A stretch of DNA of 64,000 nt from Nannobrachium achirus (GCA_963921795.1 OY997647.1:65217675-65281674), one strand, 5' to 3'; positions 21,140 through 33,534 are shown, counted from the first letter of the stretch. A program made the numbers and translations. The notes: generated by a model not told the origin, from the letters alone.

Positions 21140-21560
21140 TACCCAAGGTGCATTACAATGACTGTGCATTACATTCACCCATTCACACACACATTCATTA
21201 CATTCACCCATTCACACACACGTTCATTACATTCACCCATTCACACACACACACATTCATTACATTCACCCATTCACACACACATTCATTACATTCACCC
21301 ATTCACACACACATTCATTACATTCACCCATTCACACACACATTAATTACATTCACCCATTCACACACATTCATTACATTCACCCATTCACAGACACATT
21401 CATACAGTGATGTCAGAGGAAACCATGCTTGGCACCAACCTGCTCATCAGGAGCAGTTAGGGGTTCAGAGTCTTGCTCAAGGACTCTTCCACACTAACTC
21501 TGGGGGAGCCCGGGATCTAATGACGGGGAACTCTACCCATGAGCCAGCCACTGCCGACCC
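21140..21560. mobile_element. Common fish repeat with expanded CATTCACCCATTCACACA units
   Basis: The sequence runs from CAAGGTGCATTACA through GGCACCAACCTGCTCATCAG to TCTTGCTCAAGGACTCTTCC. This is a widespread fish dispersed repeat as I remember it; a shorter relative is at 33545-33665. The CATTCACCCATTCACACA segment is amplified about 8 times. Confidence 0.6.
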
Positions 21561-21562
21561 CC

Positions 21563-21692
<130 letters not shown>

Positions 21693-22221
21693 GGGTTCAT
21701 GTTGAGGACACGACCAGAGCAGAGTTTCAGCAGGGTTTCATCATGCTGGTTCATGCATGTCAGCACTAATAGAACATAAAAACCCACAACAACTCAACTC
21801 TGTTCATTTCATGAGCTTCATCTTATCCTTCTGCTCTGGCCTGGGGGGGGGGGGAAGACCCGCAACGCTGTCTGCAAGCACGCAGTTTGATTTACACTGT
21901 ATGACGCATTTTATCAAATATTTATACACCAAACTAGAAAGTGAAAGTTAAATGATGAAAAGGAGGCCTAGCGTTCTATCATTTTAGGGTCAAGGCGCGG
22001 TCATTTACACATTTCCAATATTCGTCTAAAAGAAATATTTGCAGCCAAAAGTTCACATTCCCTACAAAAGGCATTAATGTTTAAAAAAATGTTTTTCTTT
22101 GAGGAAAAGAGAAGAAAAAGCTACAGTGAGTAGGCTGGCATCGAGGAGGATTTTTGGAGGGGCAGAAAGGCCAAACTGAGAGGTTACAGCGGCCAGAAAC
22201 ATGTTCCTATAAGGCATATGT

Positions 22222-22790
22222 TAACCCATTAGGCCTAGAATTATTGAATGCTTTAACCAGTGAAAAATAGCAGATATACAAGCTCACAGCGCGGCACCGA
22301 GTGCCGCGCTGTGAGCTTGTATATCTGCTATTTTTGAAAAAGTCGTGAAAATGTGTGCAAATCTTTGAATATGTATTTTCAAAGCAAACGTTTGTAACTC
22401 AACATTTTGCTTCTGGGTGGTCCCTGGAACTAGATATTTTGAAATGGGGGTCCGTGGCCAAATAAATATCATTTTGGGGGTCCTTCACATGAAAAGGTTT
22501 GAGAACCACTGACATAGTAGTCTCTCAAGAACAGACTAACTGAGCTCCAGTTAAGTGAAAAGGACCTTTTCTTTGACGATGGCTGGCCAGATTGCTGACA
22601 TAGAAACATAGGTTTTTTCCAAAAATCTTAGAAGGATTCAAAAGACACTCATAGAATCGGGTCAAAATTCAAATTTTCACGATTTAAAAAAAAATAGCAG
22701 ATCTTCAAGCTCGCAGCGCGGCACTCGGTGCGGCGCTGTGAGCTTGTATATCTGCTTTTGTGAAGTTAATTTGAGCAACACAGCACTGTT
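22222..22790. mobile_element. Family B element with two hairpins
   Basis: Left end TTAACCCATTAGGCCTAGAA. Hairpins at 22263-22335 and 22689-22760 flank a GACCCCCATTTC/GGGGGTCCTT-rich middle. Opposite orientation to 35957-36534; the right terminus is degraded. Confidence 0.75.
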
Positions 22791-23149
22791 TGTGTTTAGT
22801 GGACACACATACTGTACACATGCTGTTACCCAAACCACGCATGCACACCCACATTAATAAATAATTATGAGAATAAAAGTAGGCTATGTAATCATTATTA
22901 AAATTATAATCATTATAGGCTTCACTAAATGGTCAGTCTCAGTCCATAAATGTAGGCCTATTTGCAAATGGAAAGGGGGGAAAACAGCTCGTTTACAATT
23001 CACTTTTGCTACCTCTGAAAGAAGTAAATATCATGGAATTAAATTTATATTGGAGGTGAGTGAGAAAAGGAACAAATATTGATGGTTAAACTTAAAACTT
23101 AAAAGTAAGACTGAACAATGACATCACACCGTTTAATCCTACTATTAAA

Positions 23150-24225
23150 CGGAGGGAAGTAGGGGTGCTGGGGGTGCGGCCGCACCCCCTCCCCCACGTC
23201 CCACCGCACCCCCTAAAGGGGGGTTGGGGGGAAAATATTGCCGATCGGCAAGTAGAGGCTCTGACATCAGTGGCGTGAAGTAGGAGCTATTGGCTACTTC
23301 TATTTCCAGTACAATTTCAAAATAAACATGTGTTGAATGATCGATTGTATAGACAAAAAAAAAAAGAAAGGCTCTTGTTTTGAAATGTGCTTCTGGGCAC
23401 TGTTCAGAGAGGAAATGGCTTTCAAAGGACTTCCCTTTTAACTTGTCTGTCTGAACGTCTGTCTCTCCGTGCGTAACTGATGCGTCATGGACTCGGTGGA
23501 TTATAACAATACGGCCATAAAGGAATATACAGAACACCAAGACAACACAACCTAGGCTATGAAGACATTAAACATCGCCCTCTGCTAGCCTTGGCGTCCT
23601 CACTGGTGAGTCGTGGGCTCGTGGCTATAGACTTGTAATGATGAATGAATGTTATGTTGTTATGCTGCTGTGCTGCCTGGCTAGGCTAACGTTTGGGCTA
23701 GCTAGTGGCTAATGGCTATGGTGTACCAGAACCATCGCCAATGAAGCCTGGGTTTCCGAGGCTAGCTGTTTCCTAACACTGGGGTCTGGACCGATGTGGC
23801 GGACACGTTGTATGGGTCACAACGCACTGAACACAGTGCGAAGCAACTCGTTGTGAGCTTGTACATCTGCTATTTTCACTACTTGTTTGGTACAAGGTAG
23901 TAATGTCTCTTGGTTCACGGGCTAAAAAGTTTGGGAACCATCATACTTGCTGTTGTAGACAGGTTCACGGGCTAAAATGTTTGCTTGCTGTTGTAGACAG
24001 TGGTGTAAAGTAACTAAGTAGATTAACTGAGCTCTGGGAACTGAATGATTTTATGAAACTGGCACTTGTTGTCTGACTGTTGGTACCAAGAAATCCAGAC
24101 TATATACCAAAAAATACCTGATTTAATATGATTTAATATAGGAAAATACTCGTTTTAGCCGACTTTATACCCGAAAAATAGGGCCCCCATAACTATGGGG
24201 GCCACCCCCATAACTATGGGGGCCC
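23150..24225. other. Intronic DNA with small inverted repeats
   Basis: No exon was recognised. Holds GGTGCGGCCGCACC at about 23174, a half hairpin module at about 23845-23880 and, from 24178, GGGCCCCCATAACTATGGGG in direct and inverted copies. Confidence 0.5.
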
Positions 24226-24282
24226 TATTTGCATTATGCATTGCACAGAAGGTGTGAGGCAGCTTCCGGCGCCGCAGCCGAG

Positions 24283-24345
24283 TGTGATCTACAAGCTCAC
24301 AACGGTTGCATCTGCGACGCGACGTCAGCTTGTATGTCTGCTGTC
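24283..24345. repeat. Divergent hairpin module
   Basis: GATCTACAAGCTCACAACGG and GTCAGCTTGTATGTCTGCTG arms around a CpG-rich loop. Reverse orientation to 9190-9243. Confidence 0.6.
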
Positions 24346-24577
24346 CTCTGGAAGTGTCCCGCAGATAATGCTACAGTAAATTCTCACGGAAACAGGTGGA
24401 TAGGGATATAAATATAATAGAAAATATAATAGAAATATATATAATAGGAAAAAAAAGAAAGAAAAAAGGGATATCCCTTTAAATCACAACTAAAGACGCT
24501 TGGGTTTTTGCCGCTGCCTTCGATTGAGTTATTTTCCTTTTTTCTTTCTCTTCAGCACTAGCAATTGTATTTGTTAT

Positions 24578-24615
<38 letters not shown>

Positions 24616-24747
24616 CCTAAAGCACATTGAATTGCCTTGTTGCTGTACAAATAAAATAAACTTCCAGCTTTCCTTCGTTGCAGGCGTTCTCCAGTCCCCA
24701 GGCAGCAGCAGAGAAGGAGAGTCCTCTCCTCTCTACTCTGCTGTGGA

Positions 24748-25287
24748 CAGGGACGTGCTGGCCATTGGGAAAGCGGGACAACTCCCGAACGGCCGGTTAA
24801 TTCCCGGCCTGTCAAGGCCGGCCATTAGGAAAAAATAAAAAATAAAATTGTTCCATTTTGTGGGCTGGGAGGCCAACAAAGTAAATCGTCACTGTCGGAC
24901 AGAAACCGTGTATCTCCAAGTTTCAAAGCAAAGCCCTGCTTCATCATACAGGGCCGTTGCACAAAAGTAGTGAAAACAGCAGATCTACAAGCACACAACG
25001 CCTCGCGGTGCGAGGCGTTGTGTGCTTGTAGATCGGCTGTTTTCACTAGTTTAAATAATTTTTAAAATAATAAAAATACAAAACAAACGGTTTTGGACAT
25101 ACAAGTTTTCCACCCGACAACGACGAAATAATGTAATTGGCCCACTGGCTTGTCACTTGTCATGATCTGAAATGGCAAATCTTTGAGTAGCAGCAGCGCT
25201 ATAGAGAGAGATCTCTCTCTATAGCGCACAATGAGGGCCTCTACAACTCTTTTTCCCGGGCTGAATCAGGGGCCCAGCACGTCCCTG
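24748..25287. mobile_element. Complete non-autonomous hAT, 540 bp, CAGGGACGTGCTGG family
   Basis: Inverted ends CAGGGACGTGCTGG/CCAGCACGTCCCTG with perfect target duplication GCTGTGGA (24740-24747, 25288-25295). The interior holds the family A inverted ends, hairpin 24968-25050 and a second palindrome GCGCTATAGAGAGAGATC near 25197-25228. Confidence 0.94.
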
Positions 25288-25437
25288 GCTGTGGATGAAA
25301 CCTCTCAACCTCCTCATCTCTGCACACAAACACTGATCCGCTGCTGTTAGCCTCAGGCTAACAGGCAGAGGGAAAAGAACACTGCCTAGCAGTCACCAAC
25401 CCTTCACACAGCACTGGAGCTGCACTCAGTTTACAGT

Positions 25438-25920
25438 TTAGGCATTTAGCGGACGCTTTTAATCCAAAGCGACTTACAATAAGCAGGTAATACATCACTA
25501 TAATAAACAAGATAACATGTCAGAATATCAACAACAATATTGCACATGCATATGAATATCAATCTAAAAATAATATAATCAGTAAAGAAAAGGATTCTAA
25601 AAAACCTACAAAAAAATGCCAACTAGCTTCATATATGGTCATTGAGTGTTTCATTAGTGCAAAGGGTTTAGGTGGAGTCTGAAAAGGTGAGTCTTCAGTC
25701 CACGGCAAAAGCTAGCAAGTGAGTCCGTTGTTCTAAGAGCGACAGGGAGTTTGTTCCACAGCTTGGGGGCCAGGAGGGCAAACTGTCTCGGACGAGTGGA
25801 TTTTTGCCCTGGAGTTTTTAGCGAGGGTTCTGTCAGCATCCCTGTGTTGGCTGATCTAAGTGAACGGGTAGGGGTGTAGGGGTTGATCAGGTTTTGGAGG
25901 TATGGAGGAGCCATACCTCA
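25438..25920 (-). pseudogene. 5'-truncated LINE, ORF2 C-terminus
   Basis: The minus-strand frame has YTPTRSLRSANTG and LAPKLWNKLPVALR, as at the C-terminus of L2/CR1-group ORF2. A 3' UTR with GTAAGTCGCTTTGGAT follows. No RT core remains. Confidence 0.75.
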
Positions 25921-26226
25921 TTCTCTGACCCGTTCAGTTTCAACTATAAGGACCCCCAGACAGTATTGATATGCGTTAAGGCCCCCCCGAGTCGATACCG
26001 CATTTGAACCCCTAGAATCCCCGGCCTAATCTACAAGGCAAAGTCCTCAGTGCTAATTTAACTCTGAGAGTGCACACAATGGAAGCGAAAGGACCCGGTC
26101 CAGTTGTGCACTCTTCACATAGTGAGTCACAGTAAATCACATACTGCAGTGAATCTCATAATGAATCACATACATTAGTGAGTGAGTCACATACAGTAGT
26201 GAGTCACATACAGAAGTGAATCATAA

Positions 26227-26394
26227 CTCGACTGCTGTAACTCTCTCCTCACTGGCCTCACAGCATGTGCACTTAAACCTCTCCAACTGATCCAAAATGT
26301 CACGGAACGACTGGTCTTCAACTGGTCTCCCCTCTTCTCCGCTCCCTCTACTGGCTCCCGGTTTGCGGCCCGCACTGAATACAAAACACTGTCT
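26227..26394 (+). pseudogene. LINE ORF2 fragment
   Basis: Plus-strand reading LDCCNSLLTGLTA, KPLQLIQNVTERLVFN matches the LDYCNSLxxGLP...QxxQN block of L2-like ORF2. It ends abruptly where a CAGGGACGTGCA-family element begins (about 26395). Confidence 0.7.
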
Positions 26395-26665
26395 GGCAGG
26401 GGCTGACATTTATAAACGGGCCTTTAGTGGAAATATTGAGCTCTTGTGAGCTTGGAGGTCGGCTATTTTCAGTGCTTGTTACCACAACTAAACTAAGCAT
26501 TATCAAGTCAATACTGGCAATTCTGTCAACATAAAGATGCTGCATTCAAGTTCAGAGAGAGTTTGGACACGGCAATTCTCTTGAATCTGGAGAGGGAACA
26601 TTTTACAGACGGGTAAAAGGGCTCAAGCCCCCTTTGATGTCTATGTGTGCACGTGCCTGACAGTG
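26395..26665. mobile_element. CAGGGACGTGCA-family hAT copy
   Basis: Contains GGCAGGGGCTGACATTTATA, half a hairpin (GAGCTTGGAGGTCGGCTATT) and the end TGTGCACGTGCCTG. Confidence 0.65.
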
Positions 26666-26735
26666 AGGAGAGGCAGAGGTTCTGCTCACAGAATATAAAC
26701 GTGTTCCTCTGTTTTATCTCCTGGATGGAGAAGGA

Positions 26736-27274
26736 CAGGGACGTGCTGGCCATTGGGAAAAGCAGGACAACTCCTGAACGGCCGGTTCATTCCCGGCCGG
26801 TCCAGGCCGGCCAAAAAAATAAAATAAAATGTCGGCCCTCGTTCCATTTTGGGGTCTGGGCAGCCAACAAAGTAGTCGGACAGGAACCTCGTATCTCCAA
26901 GTTTCAAATTTATAATTTGTTTCGCAAAGCAAAGCCCTGCTTCCTCATACAGGGCCGTCGCACAAAAGTAGTGAAAACAGCCGATCTACAAGCGTTGTAG
27001 ATCGGCTGTGCTTGTAGATCGGCTGTTTTCACTACTTTAAATCATTTAAAATGATAAATACAAAACAAACGGTTTTGGACATAGGCCTACAAGGTTTCCA
27101 CCCGACAATGACCAAAATATAAGTCATGTACAATAATTGGCCTACTGCTTGTCACTTCAAATCAAATCTTTGAGTAGCAGCAGCGCTATAGAGAGAGATC
27201 TCTCTCCATAGCGCACAATGAGGGCCTCTCCAACTCTTTTTCCCGGGCTGAATCAGGGGCCCAGCACGTCCCTG
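26736..27274. mobile_element. Complete non-autonomous hAT, CAGGGACGTGCTGG family
   Basis: Flanks GAGAAGGA and GAGAAGGT match at 7 of 8 positions. Interior as in 24748-25287. Its hairpin (26969-27035) has a rearranged loop with a second copy of the GATCGGCTGT arm. Confidence 0.9.
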
Positions 27275-27331
27275 GAGAAGGTGACAGCAGTGTGACTGCT
27301 AATTCAATTCTCCTCTCTCTCCCCTTCGAAG

Positions 27332-27463
<132 letters not shown>

Positions 27464-27589
27464 GTGCACCCACGCGGTGGAATGCTAATGTGAATCATGA
27501 CGGATTTGGGCTCCGGGCAACACAGCAACAACCCCTTAGTTTCCTCCTCATTGATTTGTTCTCTCTCTGTATTGGATTTCCAATCAAGG

Positions 27590-28908
27590 CCCAATAAAAA
27601 GAACAAGTGGTGGGGCCTTCTCCTCCCCTCCCTGACACCAAACCACCAGAATAAAAAGAACAAGTGGTGGGGCCTTCTCCTCCCCTCCCTGACACCAAAC
27701 CACCAGAATAAAAAGAACAAGTGGTGGGGCCTTCTCCTCCCCTCCCTGACACCAAACGACCAGAATAAAAAGAACAAGTGGTCGGGCCTTCTCTTCCCCT
27801 CGCTGACACCAAACCACCAGAATAAAAAGAACAAGTGGTCGGGCCTTCTCTTCCCCTCGCTGACACCAAACCACCAGAATAAAAAGAACAAGTGGACGGG
27901 CCTTCTCTTCCCCTCGCTGACACCAAACGACCAGAATAAAAAGAACAAGTGGTGGGGCCTTCTCTTCCCCTCGCTGACACCAAACCACCAGAATAAAAAG
28001 AACAAGTGGTCGGGCCTTCTCTTCCCCTCGCTGACACCAAACCACCAGAATAAAAAGAACAAGTGGACGGGCCTTCTCTTCCCCTCGCTGACACCAAACG
28101 ACCAGAATAAAAAGAACAAGTGGTGGGGCCTTCTCTTCCCCTCGCTGACACCAAACCACCAGAATAAAAAGAACAAGTGGTCGGGCCTTCTCCTCCCCTC
28201 GCTGACACCAAACGACCAGAATAAAAAGAACAAGTGGTCGGGCCTTCTCTTCCCCTCGCTGACACCAAACCACCAGAATAAAAAGAACAAGTGGTCGGGC
28301 CTTCTCCTCCCCTCGCTGACACCAAACGACCAGAATAAAAAGAACAAGTGGTCGGGCCTTCTCTTCCCCTCGCTGACACCAAACCACCAGAATAAAAAGA
28401 ACAAGTGGTGGGGCCTTCTCTTCCCCTCGCTGACACCAAACCACCAGAATAAAAAGAACAAGTGGTGGGGCCTTCTCTTCCCCTCGCTGACACCAAACCA
28501 CCAGAATAAAAAGAACAAGTGGTGGGGCCTTCTCTTCCCCTCGCTGACACCAAACCACCAGAATAAAAAGAACAAGTGGTGGGGCCTTCTCTTCCCCTCG
28601 CTGACACCAAACCACCAGAATAAAAAGAACAAGTGGTGGGGCCTTCTCTTCCCCTCGCTGACACCAAACGACCAGAATAAAAAGAACAAGTGGTCGGGCC
28701 TTCTCTTCCCCTCGCTGACACCAAACGACCAGAATAAAAAGAACAAGTGGTCGGGCCTTCTCCTCCCCTCGCTGACACCAAACGACCAGAATAAAAAGAA
28801 CAAGTGGTCGGGCCTTCTCTTCCCCTCGCTGACACCAAACGACCAGAATAAAAAGAACAAGTGGTCGGGCCTTCTCTTCCCCTCGCTGACACCAAACGAC
28901 CAGAATGA
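27590..28908. repeat. 57-bp minisatellite, 23 units
   Basis: Unit core CCAGAATAAAAAGAACAAGT, then a GGTGGG/GGTCGG/GGACGG variable block and TTCCCCTCGCTGACACCAAA. The period is a multiple of three and the unit has no stop in several frames, so open frames of 343-558 codons run through it on both strands. Variant patterns show higher-order duplication. No evidence of a gene. Confidence 0.95.
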
Positions 28909-29487
28909 TGACAAATCAATGGATCCCAGGATCACTGCTGGATTTACTGCATCATCATTAATATCAGCCATAAAGAACACTTTGATTCCACGGTGTTTAA
29001 AACCACATGGCAGTTATATTGAAGGCAGTTTATCAGTACTCACTGTGATGGTGTGTGTAAGACCGATTCAACACGTCTTCTAAATTAGTTTGCTCACACT
29101 TTAAAAAAATCTAAAATCTAAAACGACACTAGCTGAAGTACTTTCTTACTTACCGTATTTTATCGGTATCACGTTATACCCGAATTGTCCAGATTAGATT
29201 TTTTTTTTACCACTTTCAACCTTTCTGACCATATATTTTGCACATGTAATATGTGAAAATGATCAAAAGCTTCCAAAATAATTAAAAAATAGAAGCTCCA
29301 GCTAAAATGCGTCTCATTGCAACGTACATTTTTGACCATTTATTATAATTTTATTTTTTCAAATTGATTAGAAAATGTTGCACTTATTTGACAAAACATC
29401 GTTTAAAAAAACAAGATAATCAGGTGTCTAGGGCTCTCCAAAATTGGGATGGTCATCGGACACAGAGTTCTGGCATGGGTGGGGCTG

Positions 29488-29864
29488 TAGGGCTGTCACG
29501 ATTATTTTACATGACGATTAACTCAAATAATTGCAGTTAGTGTTTTTGTCGTTGGAAATCACATTTCTATTTGGCTTGTAGGCTTTGAAGTTGCACATGG
29601 CAGATCTCACACATAACCGAAATATACAAAGAAATTACTGACATATTTGACAACTTATACTTAAAAAAGAACACGATAGTGGAAATAGCTACAATATCTA
29701 CAAGTTCACAACATGTCACATCGCGACACGTTGTAAGCTTGTAGATCTGCTCACTATTTTCGAAAATGTCTGAAAATCTATGAACATTTTTCAACATTAC
29801 GATTATGACGATCATGACAAAATAATTTCGATTAGACGATTATGTAATAATTGTGACAGTGCTA
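29488..29864. mobile_element. Non-autonomous hAT, TAGGGCTGTCAC family
   Basis: Ends TAGGGCTGTCACGATTA and TAATTGTGACAGTGCTA. Hairpin module near 29680-29761. Its right end is 12 nt from the donor of exon 29877-30143. No clear target duplication. Sister copy at 61617-61991. Confidence 0.82.
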
Positions 29865-29876
29865 GATGGGGCTCAC

Positions 29877-30143
29877 CGTGGCTGTTGCATCGTGCGGTCT
29901 CCACCATGCGGTCGTCCTGGTCGTAACAGACCATGGCCTGGTAGCGGTACCCCTGCCCACACTCCCTGATGTCCCCCTGGACCTTCATGCCCAGCTGTCC
30001 CTCCGCGCGCCCCCCCTCGGGCAGGATGCAGTCCGACCAGTTGCCCACCGGCTGGGCGTTGTACTTGTTGCACGGGCAGTACTGTGTCTCTGACAGAGGG
30101 TACGACTGGCTGTTCTTGCACTGGTCTCGCTTCTTGCTCTTCC
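29877..30143 (-). CDS. thsd7a: THSD7A exon (GKSKKRDQCKNS...RCNSHG), 267 nt
   Basis: Minus-strand exon (G)KSKKRDQCKNSQSYPL, SETQYCPCNKYNAQPVGNWS, DCILPEG, then KVQGDIRECGQGYRYQAMVC and ETARCNSH(G). It matches remembered THSD7A (TQYCPCDKYNAQPVGNWSDC...GYRYQAMACYDQNG) almost residue for residue. It contains one cysteine-rich TSP1-like repeat with NWSDC (also an N-glycosylation sequon) and the CGQGYRYR-type layer. Acceptor CCTTCCAG, donor ACG|GTGAGC; phase 1 on both sides. It is the only full-size exon here without a junction-derived repeat; instead a hAT element lies 12 nt beyond its donor. Confidence 0.96.
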
Positions 30144-30508
30144 CTGGAAGGAGGAGAGAGAGAGACTGTGAGTCCTTTAAGCAACAGACTGTTAAACACA
30201 CGCAGCGGTGGAAGTACATTCACTTAAAGATCTGTGCGCTCAGACAGCGTCAGCCCAAAGCTGCCCTGCAGCGAAATGTATGCTTTGGTTACCGTGGTAA
30301 CGACGTAGGCGTCATGATGTTACATCACTACGTCGACGCTAGTTGATTACACGTTCAGGAAATGCGACATAATAGACCATAGTAAACACACGTTACAATA
30401 TTGTTTTTCTCTCTTCTTTTCTTTACTCTTGTGTTTCGCTCTTCTCTCTGGTTTTAACTGTTTGTTTTACTTAAAGATGGAGTGCCGTGATTTTTTCCCC
30501 CTCTAAAA

Positions 30509-30968
30509 CAGGGATCTTCAACAGGGGGTCCGGGACCCCTAGGGGGTCCTCAGAGTTACTACAGGGGGCGCCTCCAAATCTTTGTGTGATAGAAACCTTT
30601 TTCCTCCTTTGTTATATTAACCACTTGAACCCTAGTTAGTCCATATTCTGAGAACTTTAGCCAAAAATAGCAGATCTACAAGCTCACAACGCCTCGCGCT
30701 GTGAGGCGTTGTGAGCTTATAGATCGTCTATTTTCGGCAAAGAGGTTTGGTGTAGAGGGAGAAAAAGAGCAGACTAAGTACAGAGTGAAAGGTCAAGTTT
30801 ACTAAAGGTTCAAGTGGTTAAATATCTGAAAACACAAATTGACATGAATCCAAAATACACTGATGATTGTGCTGTCAAACGATGAAACTTTATAAAGGTT
30901 GTGGGGGTCCCTGCTTCATCTCTCTCTCAACTAGGGGGTCCTTGGCCTGAAAACGTTGAAGACCCCTG
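30509..30968. mobile_element. Complete non-autonomous hAT, 460 bp, CAGGGRTCTTCAAC family
   Basis: Ends CAGGGATCTTCAAC/GTTGAAGACCCCTG. Perfect target duplication CTCTAAAA (30501-30508, 30969-30976). Hairpin module at about 30661-30738. Relatives at 34836-34915 (fragment) and 35308-35720. Confidence 0.93.
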
Positions 30969-31379
30969 CTCTAAAACATGATTATCTACTATTATGATTA
31001 TACTAGTAGGAAGATTTTTTCCAAAAAAATGTACAGAAAGAGTTAAAATGATGTTCTTATGTGGCCACACCCACCAGTTCATTAAGTATGCCTGGTTGTC
31101 ATGGTGGGTGGTGACCCAGCTGAAGTTAGCCACGCCCACAGTGTTGGGTGAATGGTAAAAGGGGAGGGGATGATTATATGATGTCACTCTATCTGTGTTT
31201 TTGGATCGGCACTTTTGACCCACAAGGTGTCAGCCTCCAGGAAGAAACCCCAAATACAAAGGGAATACATAATTGCTCATAACAACCACACCAGGGGGTC
31301 TAATGAAGTACTGTCAACCTCCTAGACACATGAAAACCAGAAAAAGTACAAAACTATGGCACCACCTCTTTAAGTACTG

Positions 31380-31620
31380 TACTTTTGTGTTTTTTGTACT
31401 CGAGTATTTCCAATATCCAGTACTTTTACATCTACTCCACTACATCTCGTTTTGTTTTTTCTTACTCCACTACATTTATTCGAAAACTTTAGTTACCAGT
31501 TACTTTGTAGATTGATTATTAGGCTATTACAAAATAATTTTGTACTTTAAGTACATTTTGAAGCCAATACTTTTGTACTTTGTACTTCTACTTCTTCTTC
31601 TATTCTACGTGTGAAGGAGG
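31380..31620. repeat. TACTTTAAGTACATTTTG-type dispersed repeat
   Basis: Stretch rich in TACTTT/AGTAC words seen also at about 19900-20100, 52200-52340 and 63060-63420. No boundaries assigned. Confidence 0.45.
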
Positions 31621-32025
31621 ATTCTGCCATGCATTTCAATGGGAATGGAGTGGTATGTCTGTGGATTTCAGCAAACACTCCTTTTCCAACTAAATGAAAG
31701 GTCATAATCCGCCCTCATAGGTAAAATACATCTGTGGTGTGACCACACACACACACACACACAGTGTGTAGTGAGCGCTTCCTTTTATGAGTTCATTTAA
31801 TTTAAGCGTCCAGGCAAGCTCGGCCAATGACAAGCTCTGCGACTCGGACATACAGCGAATTTGCGACAAATAACTTTGGCCCCAAGGAGCTTTGCTGCTC
31901 ATTGTGTTTATTTGTTTCATTTTTATCTCAAAAGTGGAGGGGGCATCTCTCCCCCCTCCCCCTCCCCATGGAACTCTCAGCTAGAAGTGTTACCTTCAAG
32001 ATCCCACTCTGGAAAAGCAGCTGAA

Positions 32026-32085
32026 GATGGATGGATGGATGGTTGGATGGATGGATGCATGCGTGGATGGATGGATGGATGCATA
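32026..32085. repeat. (GGAT)n microsatellite
   Basis: About 12 imperfect GATG tetramers. Confidence 0.9.
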
Positions 32086-32773
32086 AGATAAGACAAGATA
32101 ACGTTAAAACGATACCTGGCTAATATCCCAAATATGTCTTAGCTAATTGAATTGACCCTTTGTCAAGTCCCGTCCGTTGTCCCGCCCCTCTTCGCACCCA
32201 TTGGTTGCTGTGTTTTGGTTGGACAAAGGTTCTCTCCATCCACTACCATTGAAATTCAGTTGCTTCTTATTGTTATTCTATGTGTTCAATTCTCATTTTA
32301 AACTTGGTTTCAGTCAAAAGGAGCCTCTCAGGTGCAGTATAGTGACTGGGCATGTTTTTAATTGTTTTTATTCCTCCAAAAAAATATGTTTTATCAAATT
32401 CAACATAAAAAAGGCAGAACCAGGGCGGGACAAGGCAGAAAGAGCCTGCTGGTTGGTCAGTCAGGGACCAATCAGAAGGCTGACCAAGGGTGAATTACGA
32501 TATTTGATAGAAATGTGTAATGTTTTAATGCAACATTTAGCTACAATGTCCCTGAACTTCACATGAAACTGCTAGCGTAGCCGCTTACAAGGCATCGCCT
32601 ACGATAACAATGATAGCCAGCCGGCAGCTTTTTTGCGACCAGCGCACCTGATTTCTTTACTTGACGAGACCCGTTCCATAATGCTCAATATCACCACGGG
32701 TAGAGCGCTATTTCAACCAATCAGAGGGCTTCGTTGGAACTACCTGTTGTATAATCTCCGGTACATCACTCAC

Positions 32774-32955
32774 CCACGAGCATCCTCTTGCGGGTTCGCA
32801 CGCCCACGCAGTCGGCGGTGCAGGGGGAGAACTTGGACCAGGGCGTGAGCTGGCAGTCCTCCTGGCAGGGCAGCTGGCATGGCTGGGTGAGGGCGGGCAT
32901 GGCGCTGGCATGCTGCAGACACGCCCCCATGTCCGCCTGGCCCCCGTCCTGCTTT
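32774..32955 (-). CDS. thsd7a: THSD7A exon (KQDGGQADMGACLQ...), 182 nt
   Basis: Minus-strand exon (R)KQDGGQADMGACLQHA, SAMPALTQPCQLPCQEDC, QLTPWSKFSPCTADCVG, VRTRKRMLV(G). It matches remembered THSD7A (KQDGGQAGIHECLQYAG...LTQACQIPCQDDCQL). It includes the closing PC...C pair of one TSP1 repeat and WSKFSPC...RTRKR of the next. Acceptor GTCTTGCAG, donor GTGG|GTGAGT; phase 2 in, phase 1 out. The exon that should precede it (ending ...C plus AG of an Arg codon) was not found in the window. Confidence 0.95.
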
Positions 32956-32971
32956 CTGCAAGACACCGCTG

Positions 32972-33440
32972 AGGAGGAGAGACAGAGGAATGAGACTTAA
33001 TGCTTTCTGTAAGAAACCACTGAGGAGGACAGAGAGGAGAGAGAGACAGAGGTTTGAGACTTAATGCTTTCTGTAAGAAACCGCTGAGGAGGACAGAGAG
33101 GAGAGAGAAGAGAAGAGGTTTGAGACTTAATGCTTTCTGTAAGAAACCACTGAGGAGGAAAGAGAGGAGAGAGAGAAGAGGTTTGAGACTTAATGCTTTC
33201 TGTAAGAAACCACTGAGGAAGAGAGAGAGGAGAGAGAGACAGAGGTTTGAGACTTAATGCTTTCTGTAAGAAACCACTGAGGAGGACAGAGAGGAGAGAG
33301 AGACAGAGGTTTGAGACTTAATGCTTTCTGTAAGAAACCACTGAGGAGGACGGAGAGGAGAGAGAGACAGAGGTTTGAGACTTAATGCTTTCTGTAAGAA
33401 ACCACTGAGGAAGAGAGAGAGGAGAGGAGAGAGAAGAGCT
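32972..33440. repeat. Minisatellite from the acceptor side of exon 32774-32955
   Basis: About seven units of roughly 64 bp. On the sense strand each has a pyrimidine tract (CTCTCTCTCCTCTCTGTCCT) then TTTCTTACAG and AAAGCA, copying the real TCTTGCAG|AAAGCA. Each unit is a plausible 3' splice site. Confidence 0.9.
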
Positions 33441-33534
33441 TTGGTGTTGGGTGCGAGGCTTCCACTCCCCTACTGGGCAGGGCTTCTGGTAGGGTTTCTT
33501 TCTTTGTACAGTGCTTGGGCGTTATCATCTAACA

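Noticed and set aside
29866..30346. Plus-strand frames over the THSD7A exon
   Set aside because: Antisense shadows of the conserved minus-strand exon with its exact splice sites.
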